Shown here: positions 19,555 through 27,820 of the stretch, in pieces
Position numbering within the stretch: position 1 is the stretch's first letter
Layout of the letters: each line of letters starts with the position of its first letter
Assembly: GCA_963827065.1 (NCBI GenBank)
Contig: CAWGZM010000007.1
Location: forward strand, 248,001-312,000
DNA: 64,000 nt
DNA from: JACVRW01 sp963827065
Lineage (GTDB): Bacteria; Actinomycetota; Thermoleophilia; Solirubrobacterales; Thermoleophilaceae
Direction: 5' to 3'
The notes under the pieces: generated by a model
Database searches by the model: none
What the model was told of the DNA's origin: nothing
Seen by the model: only the letters and a program-made list of their open reading frames with translations
Made by a program: the position numbers and the translations under genes

Positions 19555-20790
19555 TTACACCGCACCGACGGCGTCTCCCGCGAGCGCCGCCTCGAATGCC
19601 TCGACCGACGCGTCGATCTCGTGCTTCTCGAAGGTCCCGCGGACCGCGTCGAGCGTCTTAAGGCCGTCTCCGGTAATGACGGCGACGACGCGCTCCTCTG
19701 CCCCAATGTCGCCACGCTCGGCGAGCTTCCTGAGCGTTGCCGTGGTCACGCCGCCGGCGGTCTCCGTGAAGATCCCGGTCGTCTGGGCGAGCAGCCCGAT
19801 GCCCTCGCGGACCTCGTCGTCGGTCACGGAGTCGATCGAGCCGCCCGAGCGCCGCGCCAGGTCGAGCGCGTAGGGGCCGTCCGCGGGATTGCCGATCGCG
19901 AGCGACTTGGCGATCGTGTCCGGCTTGACGGGCCGGCAGAACTCCTTGCCGTCCTCGAAGGCCTGGGCGACCGGCGAGCAGCCGGCGGCCTGGGCGCCGT
20001 TGAACGTGGGCAGCTCGCCGTCGACGAGCCCGACCTCGCGCCACTCGTCGAAGCCGCGCGCGATCTTCGTGAACAGCGAGCCGGACGCGATCGGAACCAC
20101 CACGCGGTCGGGCAGCTCGAAGCCGAGCTGCTCGGCGATCTCGAACGCGATCGTCTTCGAGCCCTCCGCGTAGTAGGGGCGTACGTTCACGTTGACGAAG
20201 GCCCAGTCGCGCTCGGCCGAGAGCTCGGTGCAGAGGCGGTTGACGTCGTCGTAGGTGCCGCGCACGGCGACCAGGTGGGTGCCGTAGACGCCCGTCGCGA
20301 GCACCTTCTGCTCCTCTAGGTCAGCCGGGATGAAGACGTACGAATCGAGGCCGGCCGCCGCCGAGTGCGCCGCGACCGCGTTGGCGAGGTTGCCGGTCGA
20401 CGGGCAGGCGACGACCTCGTAGCCCAGTTCCTGAGCCTTTGCGACCGCGATGGCGACCACGCGGTCCTTGAAGGAGTGCGTGGGGTTGGCGGTGTCGTTC
20501 TTGATGTAGAGCTCGCCGATCCCGAGCGCCTCGGCGAGGCGCGGCGCGCGTTGAAGCGGCGTCAGCCCGACCGGCAGGCCGGGCGCGGGCGGGCCGTCGA
20601 AGGGGAGGAAGTCGGCGTAGCGCCAGATCGTCTGCGGGCCGGCCTGGATCCGGCGCCTCACGGAGCCGGCGTCGAGCCCGGTCAGGTCATACGCGACCTC
20701 GAGCGGGCCGAAGCAGTGCTCGCACACGTAGCGAGCGTCGAGCGGATAGGTCTGACGACATTCCTTGCACTGGAGCGCCTGGATGGGCAT
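19555..20790 (-). CDS. thrC: Threonine synthase (PLP enzyme with N-terminal zinc ribbon)
   Basis: Converts O-phosphohomoserine to threonine with PLP. The 411-residue protein begins with a zinc ribbon (CKECRQTYPLDARYVCEHC), then the PLP-lysine motif NPTHSFKDRVVAIAV, the PLP-phosphate loop ACPSTGNLANAVAAH and VVPIASGSLFTKIARGFDEW. These fit the actinobacterial/archaeal ThrC branch. The start is ATG 20790 with an AAAGGAAC site. Transcription passes a SAM-I riboswitch and terminator, which is unusual for thrC, and the next gene encodes a sulfur carrier. It may serve threonine synthesis alone or a side reaction making a sulfur amino acid. Confidence 0.92.
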   Translation of the reverse strand: MPIQALQCKECRQTYPLDARYVCEHCFGPLEVAYDLTGLDAGSVRRRIQAGPQTIWRYADFLPFDGPPAPGLPVGLTPLQRAPRLAEALGIGELYIKNDTANPTHSFKDRVVAIAVAKAQELGYEVVACPSTGNLANAVAAHSAAAGLDSYVFIPADLEEQKVLATGVYGTHLVAVRGTYDDVNRLCTELSAERDWAFVNVNVRPYYAEGSKTIAFEIAEQLGFELPDRVVVPIASGSLFTKIARGFDEWREVGLVDGELPTFNGAQAAGCSPVAQAFEDGKEFCRPVKPDTIAKSLAIGNPADGPYALDLARRSGGSIDSVTDDEVREGIGLLAQTTGIFTETAGGVTTATLRKLAERGDIGAEERVVAVITGDGLKTLDAVRGTFEKHEIDASVEAFEAALAGDAVGAV

Positions 20791-20809
20791 ATGTGTTCCT
20801 TTCCCTGTG

Positions 20810-20843
20810 AAAAAGCCTCCGCCGCTGCTGTGACGACGGAGGC
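20810..20843 (-). terminator. Riboswitch-controlled terminator before thrC
   Basis: On the minus strand GCCTCCG and CGGAGGC pair perfectly around a 15-base loop and are followed by TTTTT. It lies 18 bases past the SAM aptamer and 20 bases before the thrC ATG, where a regulated terminator is expected. Confidence 0.85.
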
Positions 20844-20860
20844 CTTTCTGGGCGCTCCTG

Positions 20861-20988
20861 TCACATCTGCCGGACACGCTGGTCCGATGGACTTGGCACC
20901 TTTCCTCCTGCGGCGCACCCGAAGGCTGCTGCAGACGGCGGTTGCCGGGGCTTCACAGGGCCATATCCCTCCACCCCTCTCGATGCAA
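20861..20988 (-). promoter_or_regulatory. SAM-I (S-box) riboswitch aptamer
   Basis: The minus strand carries the S-box core blocks in order: GAGAGGGGTGGAGGGA, then TGGCCCTGTGAAGCCCCGGC with AACC following, and later GGTGCCAAGTCC. Closing helix P1 pairs TTGCATC (20982-20988) with GATGTGA (20861-20867) using two G-U pairs. A terminator follows. Bound SAM should favour termination and so reduce thrC and sulfur-carrier expression. Confidence 0.92.
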
Positions 20989-21007
20989 CGGCTATGTCTG
21001 GCAGCGG

Positions 21008-21036
21008 AGGATACCAGTGCGTCGAAGTAGAATGAA
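21008..21036 (-). promoter_or_regulatory. Probable promoter of the SAM-riboswitch transcript
   Basis: Minus strand: TTCATT (21031-21036) and TATCCT (21008-21013) spaced by exactly 17 bases, about 20 bases before the riboswitch P1 helix. It is divergent from corA and shares this short region. Confidence 0.5.
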
Positions 21037-21040
21037 CCTC

Positions 21041-21124
21041 GTGAACGTGCTGGACGACCCGCTCAGACCCTATGCCGAGCCTCCCGAAGCCCCGTCTCAG
21101 GCGTTCCGCACGCGCGCGGGCTGA
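21041..21124 (+). CDS. Possible proline-rich leader peptide overlapping the corA start
   Basis: GTG 21041 opens 27 codons: VNVLDDPLRPYAEPPEAPSQ then AFRTRAG-stop. The frame overlaps the first 53 bases of corA in another phase. A TAGAAT -10-like box ends seven bases before it, which would give a leaderless start. It has five prolines. It may be a translated leader or only a chance open frame. Confidence 0.3.
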   Translation: MNVLDDPLRPYAEPPEAPSQAFRTRAG

Positions 21125-22067
21125 CTCCGCGCACCTCGCCGCACCCTCCGAGCCCAACGTCGAGGTCGTCGAGTTCGACGGCCTGCGCTGGCTCAACATC
21201 GAGCGCCCGCGGCCGATCGACCGCTCCTGGCTGGAGGAGCACTTCGACTTCCACCCGCTCGACTACGAGGACGTCCTCTCGCGCAACCAGCGCCCGAAGA
21301 TCGACGAGTACGACGACTACCTGTTCATCGTCCTGTACTTCCCGGTCTTCGACAAGACGGTCGGCCGCCTGAACGCCGCCGAGCTCGACATGTTCATCGG
21401 CCCGGATTACCTGATCACGCTGCCGAACACGCCCGTACCGCCGGTCGAGTACCTGTTCGAGCGCTGCCGCTCGAACGAGGAGGTGCGCGAGCAGCTCTTC
21501 TCGAAGGGCTCCGGCTACCTCCTCTACAAGATCGTCGACGACTCGTTCGACTACTGCTTCCCGATGCTGCGCAAGATCGGCAACAAGCTCGAGCGCCTCG
21601 AGGAGGACATCTTCGAGGGCAAGGCCGAGGAAGTCGTGCGTGACCTCTCCAACTCGAAGCAGGAGATCATCAACTTCCGCAAGATCATCCGCCCGCAGCG
21701 AGCCGTCCTGCGCGACCTCGAGCGAACCAAGCAGCGCTATCTGGCCGAGGACCTCGAGGTCTACTTCGACGACATCGTCGACGCGTCCGAGCGCATCTGG
21801 GACATGCTCGAGAACTACAAGGAGGTCGTCGAGGCGCTCGAGGACACGAACGAATCGGTGCTCTCGCACCGCGTCAACGAGGTCCTGCGCGTGCTGACCG
21901 CCTTCAGCGTCGTGGTGCTGCCGCTGACTCTTTTCGCGAGCGTGTGGGGAATGAACGTCGACTTCCCGTTCGACACCGGCGTGGGCGCCTTCTGGGCGAT
22001 CGTCATCGCGATGTTCGCGATGCTCTTCGGGATGGTCGGCTACTTCAGGGCGCGCGGCTGGCTCTAG
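21072..22067 (+). CDS. corA: CorA-family magnesium/cobalt transporter
   Basis: Pentameric divalent-cation channel. The 331-residue protein has a large cytoplasmic domain, including the acidic EYDDYLFIVLYFPVFD and the long helix ERLEEDIFEGKAEEVVRDLS. Two C-terminal membrane helices follow (LTAFSVVVLPLTLFASVWGMN and FWAIVIAMFAMLFGMVGYF), with the Gly-Met-Asn selectivity motif ending helix 1. Only ATG 21072 is possible: an in-frame TGA lies shortly upstream and there is no Shine-Dalgarno, so translation may depend on the overlapping leader frame. Divergent from thrC. Confidence 0.93.
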   Translation: MPSLPKPRLRRSARARADSAHLAAPSEPNVEVVEFDGLRWLNIERPRPIDRSWLEEHFDFHPLDYEDVLSRNQRPKIDEYDDYLFIVLYFPVFDKTVGRLNAAELDMFIGPDYLITLPNTPVPPVEYLFERCRSNEEVREQLFSKGSGYLLYKIVDDSFDYCFPMLRKIGNKLERLEEDIFEGKAEEVVRDLSNSKQEIINFRKIIRPQRAVLRDLERTKQRYLAEDLEVYFDDIVDASERIWDMLENYKEVVEALEDTNESVLSHRVNEVLRVLTAFSVVVLPLTLFASVWGMNVDFPFDTGVGAFWAIVIAMFAMLFGMVGYFRARGWL

Positions 22068-22068
22068 C

Positions 22069-23739
22069 TCAGCTAAGCGGCCGCTCGCCGGCGCGCCGCA
22101 CGCGCAGCCACAGGTATCCGTAGCCGTCGAGCTCCACGTCGAGCGTCCCGTCGCCGTTCGGGCTGTGCTCGCGCGTCTCGAGCAGGTCGTCGATCGCGAC
22201 CCGCTCCCCCTTCGCGACTCCGACGTCCAGCGTGGCGCGCGCCCTCCGGTCGGAGAGGTTGTGCACCGCCGCGACCGTCGAGCCCTGCCATTCGCAGCGG
22301 TGGGCGAACAGCTGCGGCGCCGGGGTCTCGATCAGCGTGCTCGACCCCCAGCCGAACTCGGGCGTCTCCTTCCGGCGCCGGATCAGCCGCTCGAGGAAAT
22401 TGAGCAGCGAGTCGTCGTCGCGCCGCTGGGCCGCGACGTTGACGTGCTTGGGGCCGAAACGGCCGCTCCGCATGGGCCGCACGAGCTGCTTGGCGGGCGC
22501 ACTCGAGAAGCCGCCGGCCGGCTCGTCCGACCACTGCATCGGCACCCGCACGCTCAGGCGGTCGGGAATCGAAAGGTTCTCCCCCATGCCGATCTCGTCG
22601 CCCATGAAGATCACGGGCGTCCCCGGCAGCGAGAGCATCAGGCTCCAGGCCATGCGAAGGCGCGGGCCGTCACCGCCCAGCATCGTCGCCGTGCGCCGGC
22701 GCAGGCCGTGCCCGTAGAGCTGCATGTCCTTGCGCGACCCGAAAGCGGCGAACACCTCTTTGCGCTGAGGCTCGGTCAGCTTGTCGAGGCTGAGCTCGTC
22801 GTGGTTGCGCAGGAACGTCGCCCAGGCGTTGTCGGGTGGGGCGGTCGGCAACGTCCTGATGACCGCCTCGAGCGGCTCGGCGTCCTCGCGGGCCAGCGAA
22901 AGCCAGAGGTTCTGGTTGAGGAGAAAGGCGAACTGGGCGTTGAGCTGGTCGCCGTCCTCGTCGCCGAAGAAGCGCGAGAGCGCCTTCAGATCGGTGTTCA
23001 CCTCGCCGAGCAGCAGCGTCTCGCCGCGCCGCCGGGTTGCGAACGAGCGCAGGCTGCGAAGGAAGCCGTGCGGGTCGTCGTCCACCCCCTCCTGGATCCC
23101 CTCCGTCTCGAGCAGGAAGGGCACCGCGTCCATGCGGAAGCCGGCCACGCCGAGCTGCAGCCAGAAGCCCACGATGCGGGCGATCTCGTCGCGCACCGCC
23201 GGATTCGCGACGTTGAGGTCGGGCTGGAAGCGGTAGAAGCGGTGCAGGTAGTACTGGCCCGAGTCCGGGTCGAGCTGCCAGTTGCTCGTCTCCTTGTCCG
23301 GGAAGGCGATGCCCGCCGGCTGCTCGGAGGGCTCGTCGCGCCAGACGTAGTAGGAGCGGAAGGGCGAGCCCGGGTCGGCGCGGGCGGCCTTGAACCACGG
23401 ATGCTCATCGGAGGTGTGGTTGACGACGAGGTCGACGATCACCTTGATGCCGCGGTCGTTCGCGGTGCGCACGAGCTCGACGAACTGCCCGAGGCTGCCG
23501 AGCCGCGGATCGACGCCGTAGTAGTCCGTGACGTCGTAGCCGTCGTCACGGTTCGGCGACGGATAGAAGGGCATGAGCCACAGGCATGTGATCCCGAGGC
23601 CGGCCAGATAGTCGATCTGGCGGGTCAGGCCCTCGAAGTCGCCGACGCCGTCGCCGTCCGAGTCGAGGAAGGTCTCGACGTCGACGCAGTAGACGATCGC
23701 GTTCTTCCACCACAGGTCGCTCGTGTGATCGAGGCGCAT
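22069..23739 (-). CDS. GH13 alpha-glucosyltransferase, trehalose-synthase-like
   Basis: A 556-residue amylase-family enzyme similar to TreS, which interconverts maltose and trehalose. The catalytic barrel has LVVNHTSDEHPWF, the nucleophile Asp in GFRMDAVPFLLE, the acid Glu in LLLGEVNTD and the third Asp in LRNHDELS. A C-terminal beta domain ends with GYGYLWLRV. It lacks the fused maltokinase of some TreS proteins. TreS is the best guess, but other GH13 hydrolase or isomerase activities are possible. The next upstream gene, two bases away, encodes a flavin oxidoreductase often paired with it. Confidence 0.85.
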   Translation of the reverse strand: MRLDHTSDLWWKNAIVYCVDVETFLDSDGDGVGDFEGLTRQIDYLAGLGITCLWLMPFYPSPNRDDGYDVTDYYGVDPRLGSLGQFVELVRTANDRGIKVIVDLVVNHTSDEHPWFKAARADPGSPFRSYYVWRDEPSEQPAGIAFPDKETSNWQLDPDSGQYYLHRFYRFQPDLNVANPAVRDEIARIVGFWLQLGVAGFRMDAVPFLLETEGIQEGVDDDPHGFLRSLRSFATRRRGETLLLGEVNTDLKALSRFFGDEDGDQLNAQFAFLLNQNLWLSLAREDAEPLEAVIRTLPTAPPDNAWATFLRNHDELSLDKLTEPQRKEVFAAFGSRKDMQLYGHGLRRRTATMLGGDGPRLRMAWSLMLSLPGTPVIFMGDEIGMGENLSIPDRLSVRVPMQWSDEPAGGFSSAPAKQLVRPMRSGRFGPKHVNVAAQRRDDDSLLNFLERLIRRRKETPEFGWGSSTLIETPAPQLFAHRCEWQGSTVAAVHNLSDRRARATLDVGVAKGERVAIDDLLETREHSPNGDGTLDVELDGYGYLWLRVRRAGERPLS

Positions 23740-23741
23740 GC

Positions 23742-24704
23742 TCAGTCCCGGAGCTCGGGGAGCACGTGCTCGCCGAACGCGTCGATGAAGCGCTCCTGCT
23801 CACGCCCCACGTGATGGAGGTAGATCTCGTCGAAGCCAAGCGCCGCGAGCTCGCGCAGCACCTCCACGTGGCGGCCGGGATCGGCCGAGACGAGCACCGT
23901 GCTGCGCACCGCCTCTTGGCTCACGTGCTCGGCGGCGATGTCGAACTGCTCGACGGTGTGCAGGTCCCAGCAGAGCGGCGGCGCGAAGACGTTCGTGCGC
24001 CACTGGTCGAATGCGATCTCGAGCGCGCTGTCCTCGTCGGGTGCCCAGGAGAGATGGACCTGGACGGCGAGCCGCTTGCCCTCCCCTCCCCTCTCCCTGA
24101 AGGCCGCGATCATGCGCTCGAGCTTGTCGGGCGGCTGGTTGACGGTCACGAGGCCGTCAGCCCACTCCCCCACCCAGCCCGCGGTCTCGATGCTGACCGC
24201 CGGCCCGATCAGGGGCGGCGGCTCGGGCGGCAAGGTCCAGAGCCGCGCGCGGTCCACCACCACGCGTCCGCGGTGGTCGACCACCTCGCCGGCGAACAGC
24301 GCCCTGATCACGTCCACGCACTCGCGCAGGCGAGCGTTGCGCTCGGCCTTCGAGGGCCAGCGCTCGCCCGTGATGTGCTCGTTCGACGCCTCGCCGGTGC
24401 CGAGCGCCACCCACAGGCGGCCCGGGAACATCTGGCATAGCGAGGCGGCGGCCTGGGCGACGATCGCGGGGTGATAGCGCTGCCCGGGCGCGTTCACGAC
24501 CCCAAAGGGCAGGCTCGTGGCCTCGAGCGCGGCCCCGAGGAACGACCAGGCGAAGCCGGACTCCCCCTGGCGCTCGCTCCAGGGCGAGAAGTGGTCCGAG
24601 GACATGGCGGCGGCGAAGCCGGCCTGCTCGGCGTGGCGCACAGCCGCGAGCAGCTCGCCGGGCGGGATCTGCTCGTGCGAGCAGTGGAAACCGATGTGGG
24701 ACAT
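23742..24704 (-). CDS. LLM-class flavin-dependent oxidoreductase
   Basis: A 320-residue luciferase-like monooxygenase-fold protein. The typical features are FHCSHEQIPPGELLAAVRHAEQAGF near the N-terminus, SSDHFSPW, NAPGQRYHPAIVAQAAASL, WVALGTGEASNEHITG and the C-terminal LAALGFDEIYLHHVG. It may use FMN or F420. A related subfamily has been described as a non-F420 flavinoid oxidoreductase linked to trehalose-synthase genes, and here too treS lies two bases downstream. Substrate unknown. Confidence 0.85.
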   Translation of the reverse strand: MSHIGFHCSHEQIPPGELLAAVRHAEQAGFAAAMSSDHFSPWSERQGESGFAWSFLGAALEATSLPFGVVNAPGQRYHPAIVAQAAASLCQMFPGRLWVALGTGEASNEHITGERWPSKAERNARLRECVDVIRALFAGEVVDHRGRVVVDRARLWTLPPEPPPLIGPAVSIETAGWVGEWADGLVTVNQPPDKLERMIAAFRERGGEGKRLAVQVHLSWAPDEDSALEIAFDQWRTNVFAPPLCWDLHTVEQFDIAAEHVSQEAVRSTVLVSADPGRHVEVLRELAALGFDEIYLHHVGREQERFIDAFGEHVLPELRD

Positions 24705-24749
24705 GCGGCGGTCTATTACCCCGCCCGCCCGCGGCTTATCCGCGACTAC

Positions 24750-25256
24750 TCAGCGCCAGCCGTCACCGAGCGTGTCGGCCAGCCGGTCGCGCGCCCGGTA
24801 GAGCCTGCTCATCACCGAGCCGACCGGAATGCCGAGCGTTCGGGCCGCCTCGTCGTAGCTCATGCCGGCGAGGTCGACTGCGGCGACGACGTCGCGATGG
24901 TGGTTCGGCAGGTCCGAGACGGCGCCGTACACCTCGCCCGCCAGAGCGGCGAGCACGGGATCGCCGGTCACGCGGTGGTCCGGGGGGTCGACCTCGTCGG
25001 CGGGCAGGCGCGAGCGCTCGCGTGTCCCCTCGGAGCGGCGGTGGTCGGTCGTGACGTTGCGGAGCGTGCGCGCGAGATACGCGAAGCTGTCGGGGTTGCG
25101 CACGCGGCGGGGCCGGGCGAGCACGCGCAGGTAGGTCTCCTGCACGAGGTCCTCGGCGACGTGGGGGGAGCCGCAAAGCGACCAGGCGAGCCGGTACAGA
25201 CGGGTCAGATGGGACGCGGCTTCGTCCGGTTGGAGGGCCAGTCCAAGCGAGGTCAT
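24750..25256 (-). CDS. ECF-type RNA polymerase sigma factor
   Basis: A 168-residue group 4 sigma factor. Region 2 shows LYRLAWSLCGSPHVAEDLVQET and YLRVLARPRRV. Region 4 is a helix-turn-helix ending in DLAGMSYDEAARTLGIPVGSV then MSRLYRARDRLA. No anti-sigma gene lies next to it, so its control is not visible. ATG 25256 has a strong AGGAAGAGAG ribosome-binding site. Divergent from a LysR-type regulator. Confidence 0.9.
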   Translation of the reverse strand: MTSLGLALQPDEAASHLTRLYRLAWSLCGSPHVAEDLVQETYLRVLARPRRVRNPDSFAYLARTLRNVTTDHRRSEGTRERSRLPADEVDPPDHRVTGDPVLAALAGEVYGAVSDLPNHHRDVVAAVDLAGMSYDEAARTLGIPVGSVMSRLYRARDRLADTLGDGWR

Positions 25257-25364
25257 CTCTCTTCCTTGAGGGCTTTAGGCGAGTCCTTCGTGTACGCAAC
25301 TAGGCTCTCGCGATGTACCCCATTTGGCAAGCGAAGTCATTGATGGCGCTGATAACTTGGGTGG

Positions 25365-26312
25365 ATGCTCGATGTGGCGCGCTTGCGGGTGTTTCGCGAA
25401 GTCGCCGCTAGGGGCTCGTTCACGGCGGCCGCAAACGCGCTCCACTACAGCCAGCCGGCGGTCTCGCACCACGTGGCGCGGCTCGAGGAGGAGCTTGGCG
25501 TGCAGCTCCTGATCCGCCAGCCGCGCGGGCTGTCCGTCACCCCCGCCGGCGAGCAGGTGCTGCGTCACGCAGACGCCGTTCTTGACCGGCTCGACGAGGC
25601 TGAGCGGGAGCTCGGCGACCTGGCCGCGGCGGCCACCGCCACGGTGCGGCTGGCCGCCTTCCCGAGCGCCGCCACGACGCTCGTCCCGGAGACGGTTGCG
25701 GCGCTCGCCCGGCGCTATCCGGAGATCACGCTCGAGGTGGTCCAGGCCGACCCGGACGAGTCGCTGCCCGACCTGCGCGACGGGCGCCACGACCTCGCGC
25801 TGACCTACGACTACCCAATGATGGACAGCGAGCCCGAGCCGGAGCTCGAGTACGAGCTTCTCTTCGAAGATCACCTCCTGCTCGCGCTTCCTGCCTTGCA
25901 TCCGCAGGCCGAAGAGCCTGTGGCGGACCTCGCCGCGTTCGCTGATGACACGTGGGTGGCGCCGAACCCGTGCCTCTGCAGGGATGCCGTCGAGGCGGCC
26001 TGCTCGTCGCGCGGCTTCATGCCGAACGTCGTCTCAGAGACGAACGACTACCTGGCCATGCAGGGCCTCGTGGCGCTCGGTGTCGGCGTGGCGCTGATAC
26101 CGCGGCTTGCCCTCAGCGCCGGTGTCAGGGACGGCGTCGCCCTACGCCCCGTCGAGGATCCGCCGCTCGTCCGCACGACCTCGATCGTGCGGCGCTCGAA
26201 CGGGCATCAGCCGCTGGCCGTCGAGCCGCTCCGGGCAATTCTGCGGGACATCGTCCCGACGCTCGGAGCCTCCGGGCTGCGGCTGCACCGCGCCGATCCC
26301 GTAGAGGGCTGA
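25365..26312 (+). CDS. LysR-family transcriptional regulator
   Basis: A 315-residue LTTR. The N-terminal winged helix-turn-helix is clear: LRVFREVAARGSFTAAANAL, HYSQPAVSHHVARLEEELGV then LLIRQPRGLSVTPAGEQVL. A two-lobe periplasmic-binding-like effector domain follows (ATATVRLAAFPSAATTLVPE and DLALTYDYPM). No obvious target lies next to it except the divergent sigma gene, across a 108-base spacer, and the downstream mutase gene. Effector unknown. Confidence 0.92.
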   Translation: MLDVARLRVFREVAARGSFTAAANALHYSQPAVSHHVARLEEELGVQLLIRQPRGLSVTPAGEQVLRHADAVLDRLDEAERELGDLAAAATATVRLAAFPSAATTLVPETVAALARRYPEITLEVVQADPDESLPDLRDGRHDLALTYDYPMMDSEPEPELEYELLFEDHLLLALPALHPQAEEPVADLAAFADDTWVAPNPCLCRDAVEAACSSRGFMPNVVSETNDYLAMQGLVALGVGVALIPRLALSAGVRDGVALRPVEDPPLVRTTSIVRRSNGHQPLAVEPLRAILRDIVPTLGASGLRLHRADPVEG

Positions 26313-26357
26313 GCCGGGCCGCCTTGCAGGCCGAGTCCGGCTAGGGTCCCGGCCGCG

Positions 26358-27725
26358 ATGGACGAGACGATCTTCAAGGCGTACGACGTCCGCGGCATCT
26401 ACCCGGACCAGATGGACGAGGAGCTGGCGTACCGGATTGGGCGCGGATTCGCCCGCGTGCTCTCGGATCTGCAGGACGTGCCGGTCGGCGAGCTGCGCGT
26501 CGCGCTCGGGCGCGACATGCGGCTCTCGGCGCCCTCGATGTCCGAGGCGTACGCGCGCGGCATGTCCGACGAGGGCGCGGACGTCCTCGACGTTGGGATG
26601 GTCGGAACGGAGATGGTCTACTGGACCGTGGGCTCGCGCGAGCTCGACGGCGGGCTGATGTGCACCGCGTCGCACAACCCCGCCGCCTACACCGGCGCGA
26701 AGCTCGTCAAGCGCGGCGCGATCGCGCTCTCAGGCGATTCGGGGATCGGCGAGCTCAAGGAGATAGTCAGCTCGGGCGAGCCCGGGCCGCCGGCGGACGA
26801 GCGCGGCTCGATCACCACAGAGGACGTCGCCGAGCCCTTCCGCGAGGCTGCGCTCGGCTACATCGACGCGAGCGCGATCAAGCCCCTGAAGGTCGTGCTC
26901 GACGGCGGCAACGGCATGGCCGGACCGATGGTGGGCCCGCTGCTCGACTCCTTTCCGATCGAGCAGGAGCGCACCTACTGGGAGCCGAACGGCGAGTTTC
27001 CCGACCACGAGCCGAACCCGATGCTCGAGGAGAACCGCCGCTTCATCATCGAGAAGGTCCGCGAGACGGGCGCCGGGCTCGGAATCGCCTGGGACGGCGA
27101 CGGGGACCGCTGTTTCTTCATCGACGACACCGGCGAGTTCGTGGCGGGCGACTTCCTCACCGCGCTGCTCGCCGAGTCGATCCTGCGCAAGGAGCCGGGC
27201 GCAACGATCCTGTACGACGTGCGCGCCTCGCGCGCCGTGCGCGACGTCGTCGAGCGCGCGGGCGGCAGCGCACTTGTGAACCGGGTCGGGCACGCCTTCT
27301 TCAAGACGCGCATGCGCGACACGGGCGCCGCCTTCGGCGGCGAGGTGTCCGGGCACTACTACTTCCGCGACTTCTACTGCGCCGACTCGGGGACGCTGCC
27401 GGCGCTCCTGATACTCGAGCTCCTGTCGTCCGGGGGACGCCGGCTGAGCGAGCTCCTGGAGCCGCTTCGCTCGCGCTACTTCATCTCTGGCGAGATCAAC
27501 TCCGAGGTCGAGGACCAGGAGGGGAAGATGAACGAGCTCGCCGAGCGCCACTCGGACGGCGAGGTGGGCTGGCTGGACGGCATCTCGGTCGACTATCCGG
27601 ACTGGCACTTCAACGTGCGGCCCTCGAACACCGAGCCGCTGCTGCGCCTCAACCTGGAGTCGGTGAAGTCGGAGGAGCACATGCGCCAGAAGCTGGACGA
27701 GGTGCTCGCCCTGATCCGTTCCTGA
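26358..27725 (+). CDS. manB: Phosphomannomutase/phosphoglucomutase
   Basis: Interconverts hexose 6- and 1-phosphates, feeding NDP-sugar synthesis for the polysaccharide locus that follows. In the 455-residue protein the phosphoserine loop is MCTASHNPAAYTG, the metal loop is WDGDGDRCFF, the sugar loop is GGEVSGHYYF and the phosphate loop is RPSNTEPLLRLNLE, giving all four domains in order. Its last codons and stop are duplicated in decayed form at 57961-58025. A GC-rich hairpin (27747-27762) stands 22 bases after the stop. Confidence 0.94.
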   Translation: MDETIFKAYDVRGIYPDQMDEELAYRIGRGFARVLSDLQDVPVGELRVALGRDMRLSAPSMSEAYARGMSDEGADVLDVGMVGTEMVYWTVGSRELDGGLMCTASHNPAAYTGAKLVKRGAIALSGDSGIGELKEIVSSGEPGPPADERGSITTEDVAEPFREAALGYIDASAIKPLKVVLDGGNGMAGPMVGPLLDSFPIEQERTYWEPNGEFPDHEPNPMLEENRRFIIEKVRETGAGLGIAWDGDGDRCFFIDDTGEFVAGDFLTALLAESILRKEPGATILYDVRASRAVRDVVERAGGSALVNRVGHAFFKTRMRDTGAAFGGEVSGHYYFRDFYCADSGTLPALLILELLSSGGRRLSELLEPLRSRYFISGEINSEVEDQEGKMNELAERHSDGEVGWLDGISVDYPDWHFNVRPSNTEPLLRLNLESVKSEEHMRQKLDEVLALIRS

Positions 27726-27746
27726 GCCCGTTGCAACACCGCGTTC

Positions 27747-27762
27747 GCCGCGCAAGCGCGGC
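27747..27762 (+). terminator. Short perfect hairpin after manB
   Basis: GCCGCG-CAAG-CGCGGC, a six-base stem with a tetraloop. No T-run follows, so it may be only a pause or a factor-dependent end. Confidence 0.3.
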
Positions 27763-27820
27763 CTCTGGCGTTCCGTTCATTGGAGGCAAGGAGGCAGGTG
27801 GTTATCGGACCAAGGACCTG

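Noticed and set aside
22165..23814. A 549-codon plus-strand frame opposite the trehalose-synthase-like gene
   Set aside because: Antisense shadow typical of high-GC DNA; the minus strand has all GH13 catalytic motifs.
26660..27820. A very long forward frame running through manB into HEAT protein 1
   Set aside because: Its first 387 codons are an alternative-frame shadow of manB, Arg- and Ala-rich without motifs. Only the part from ATG 27821 resembles protein.
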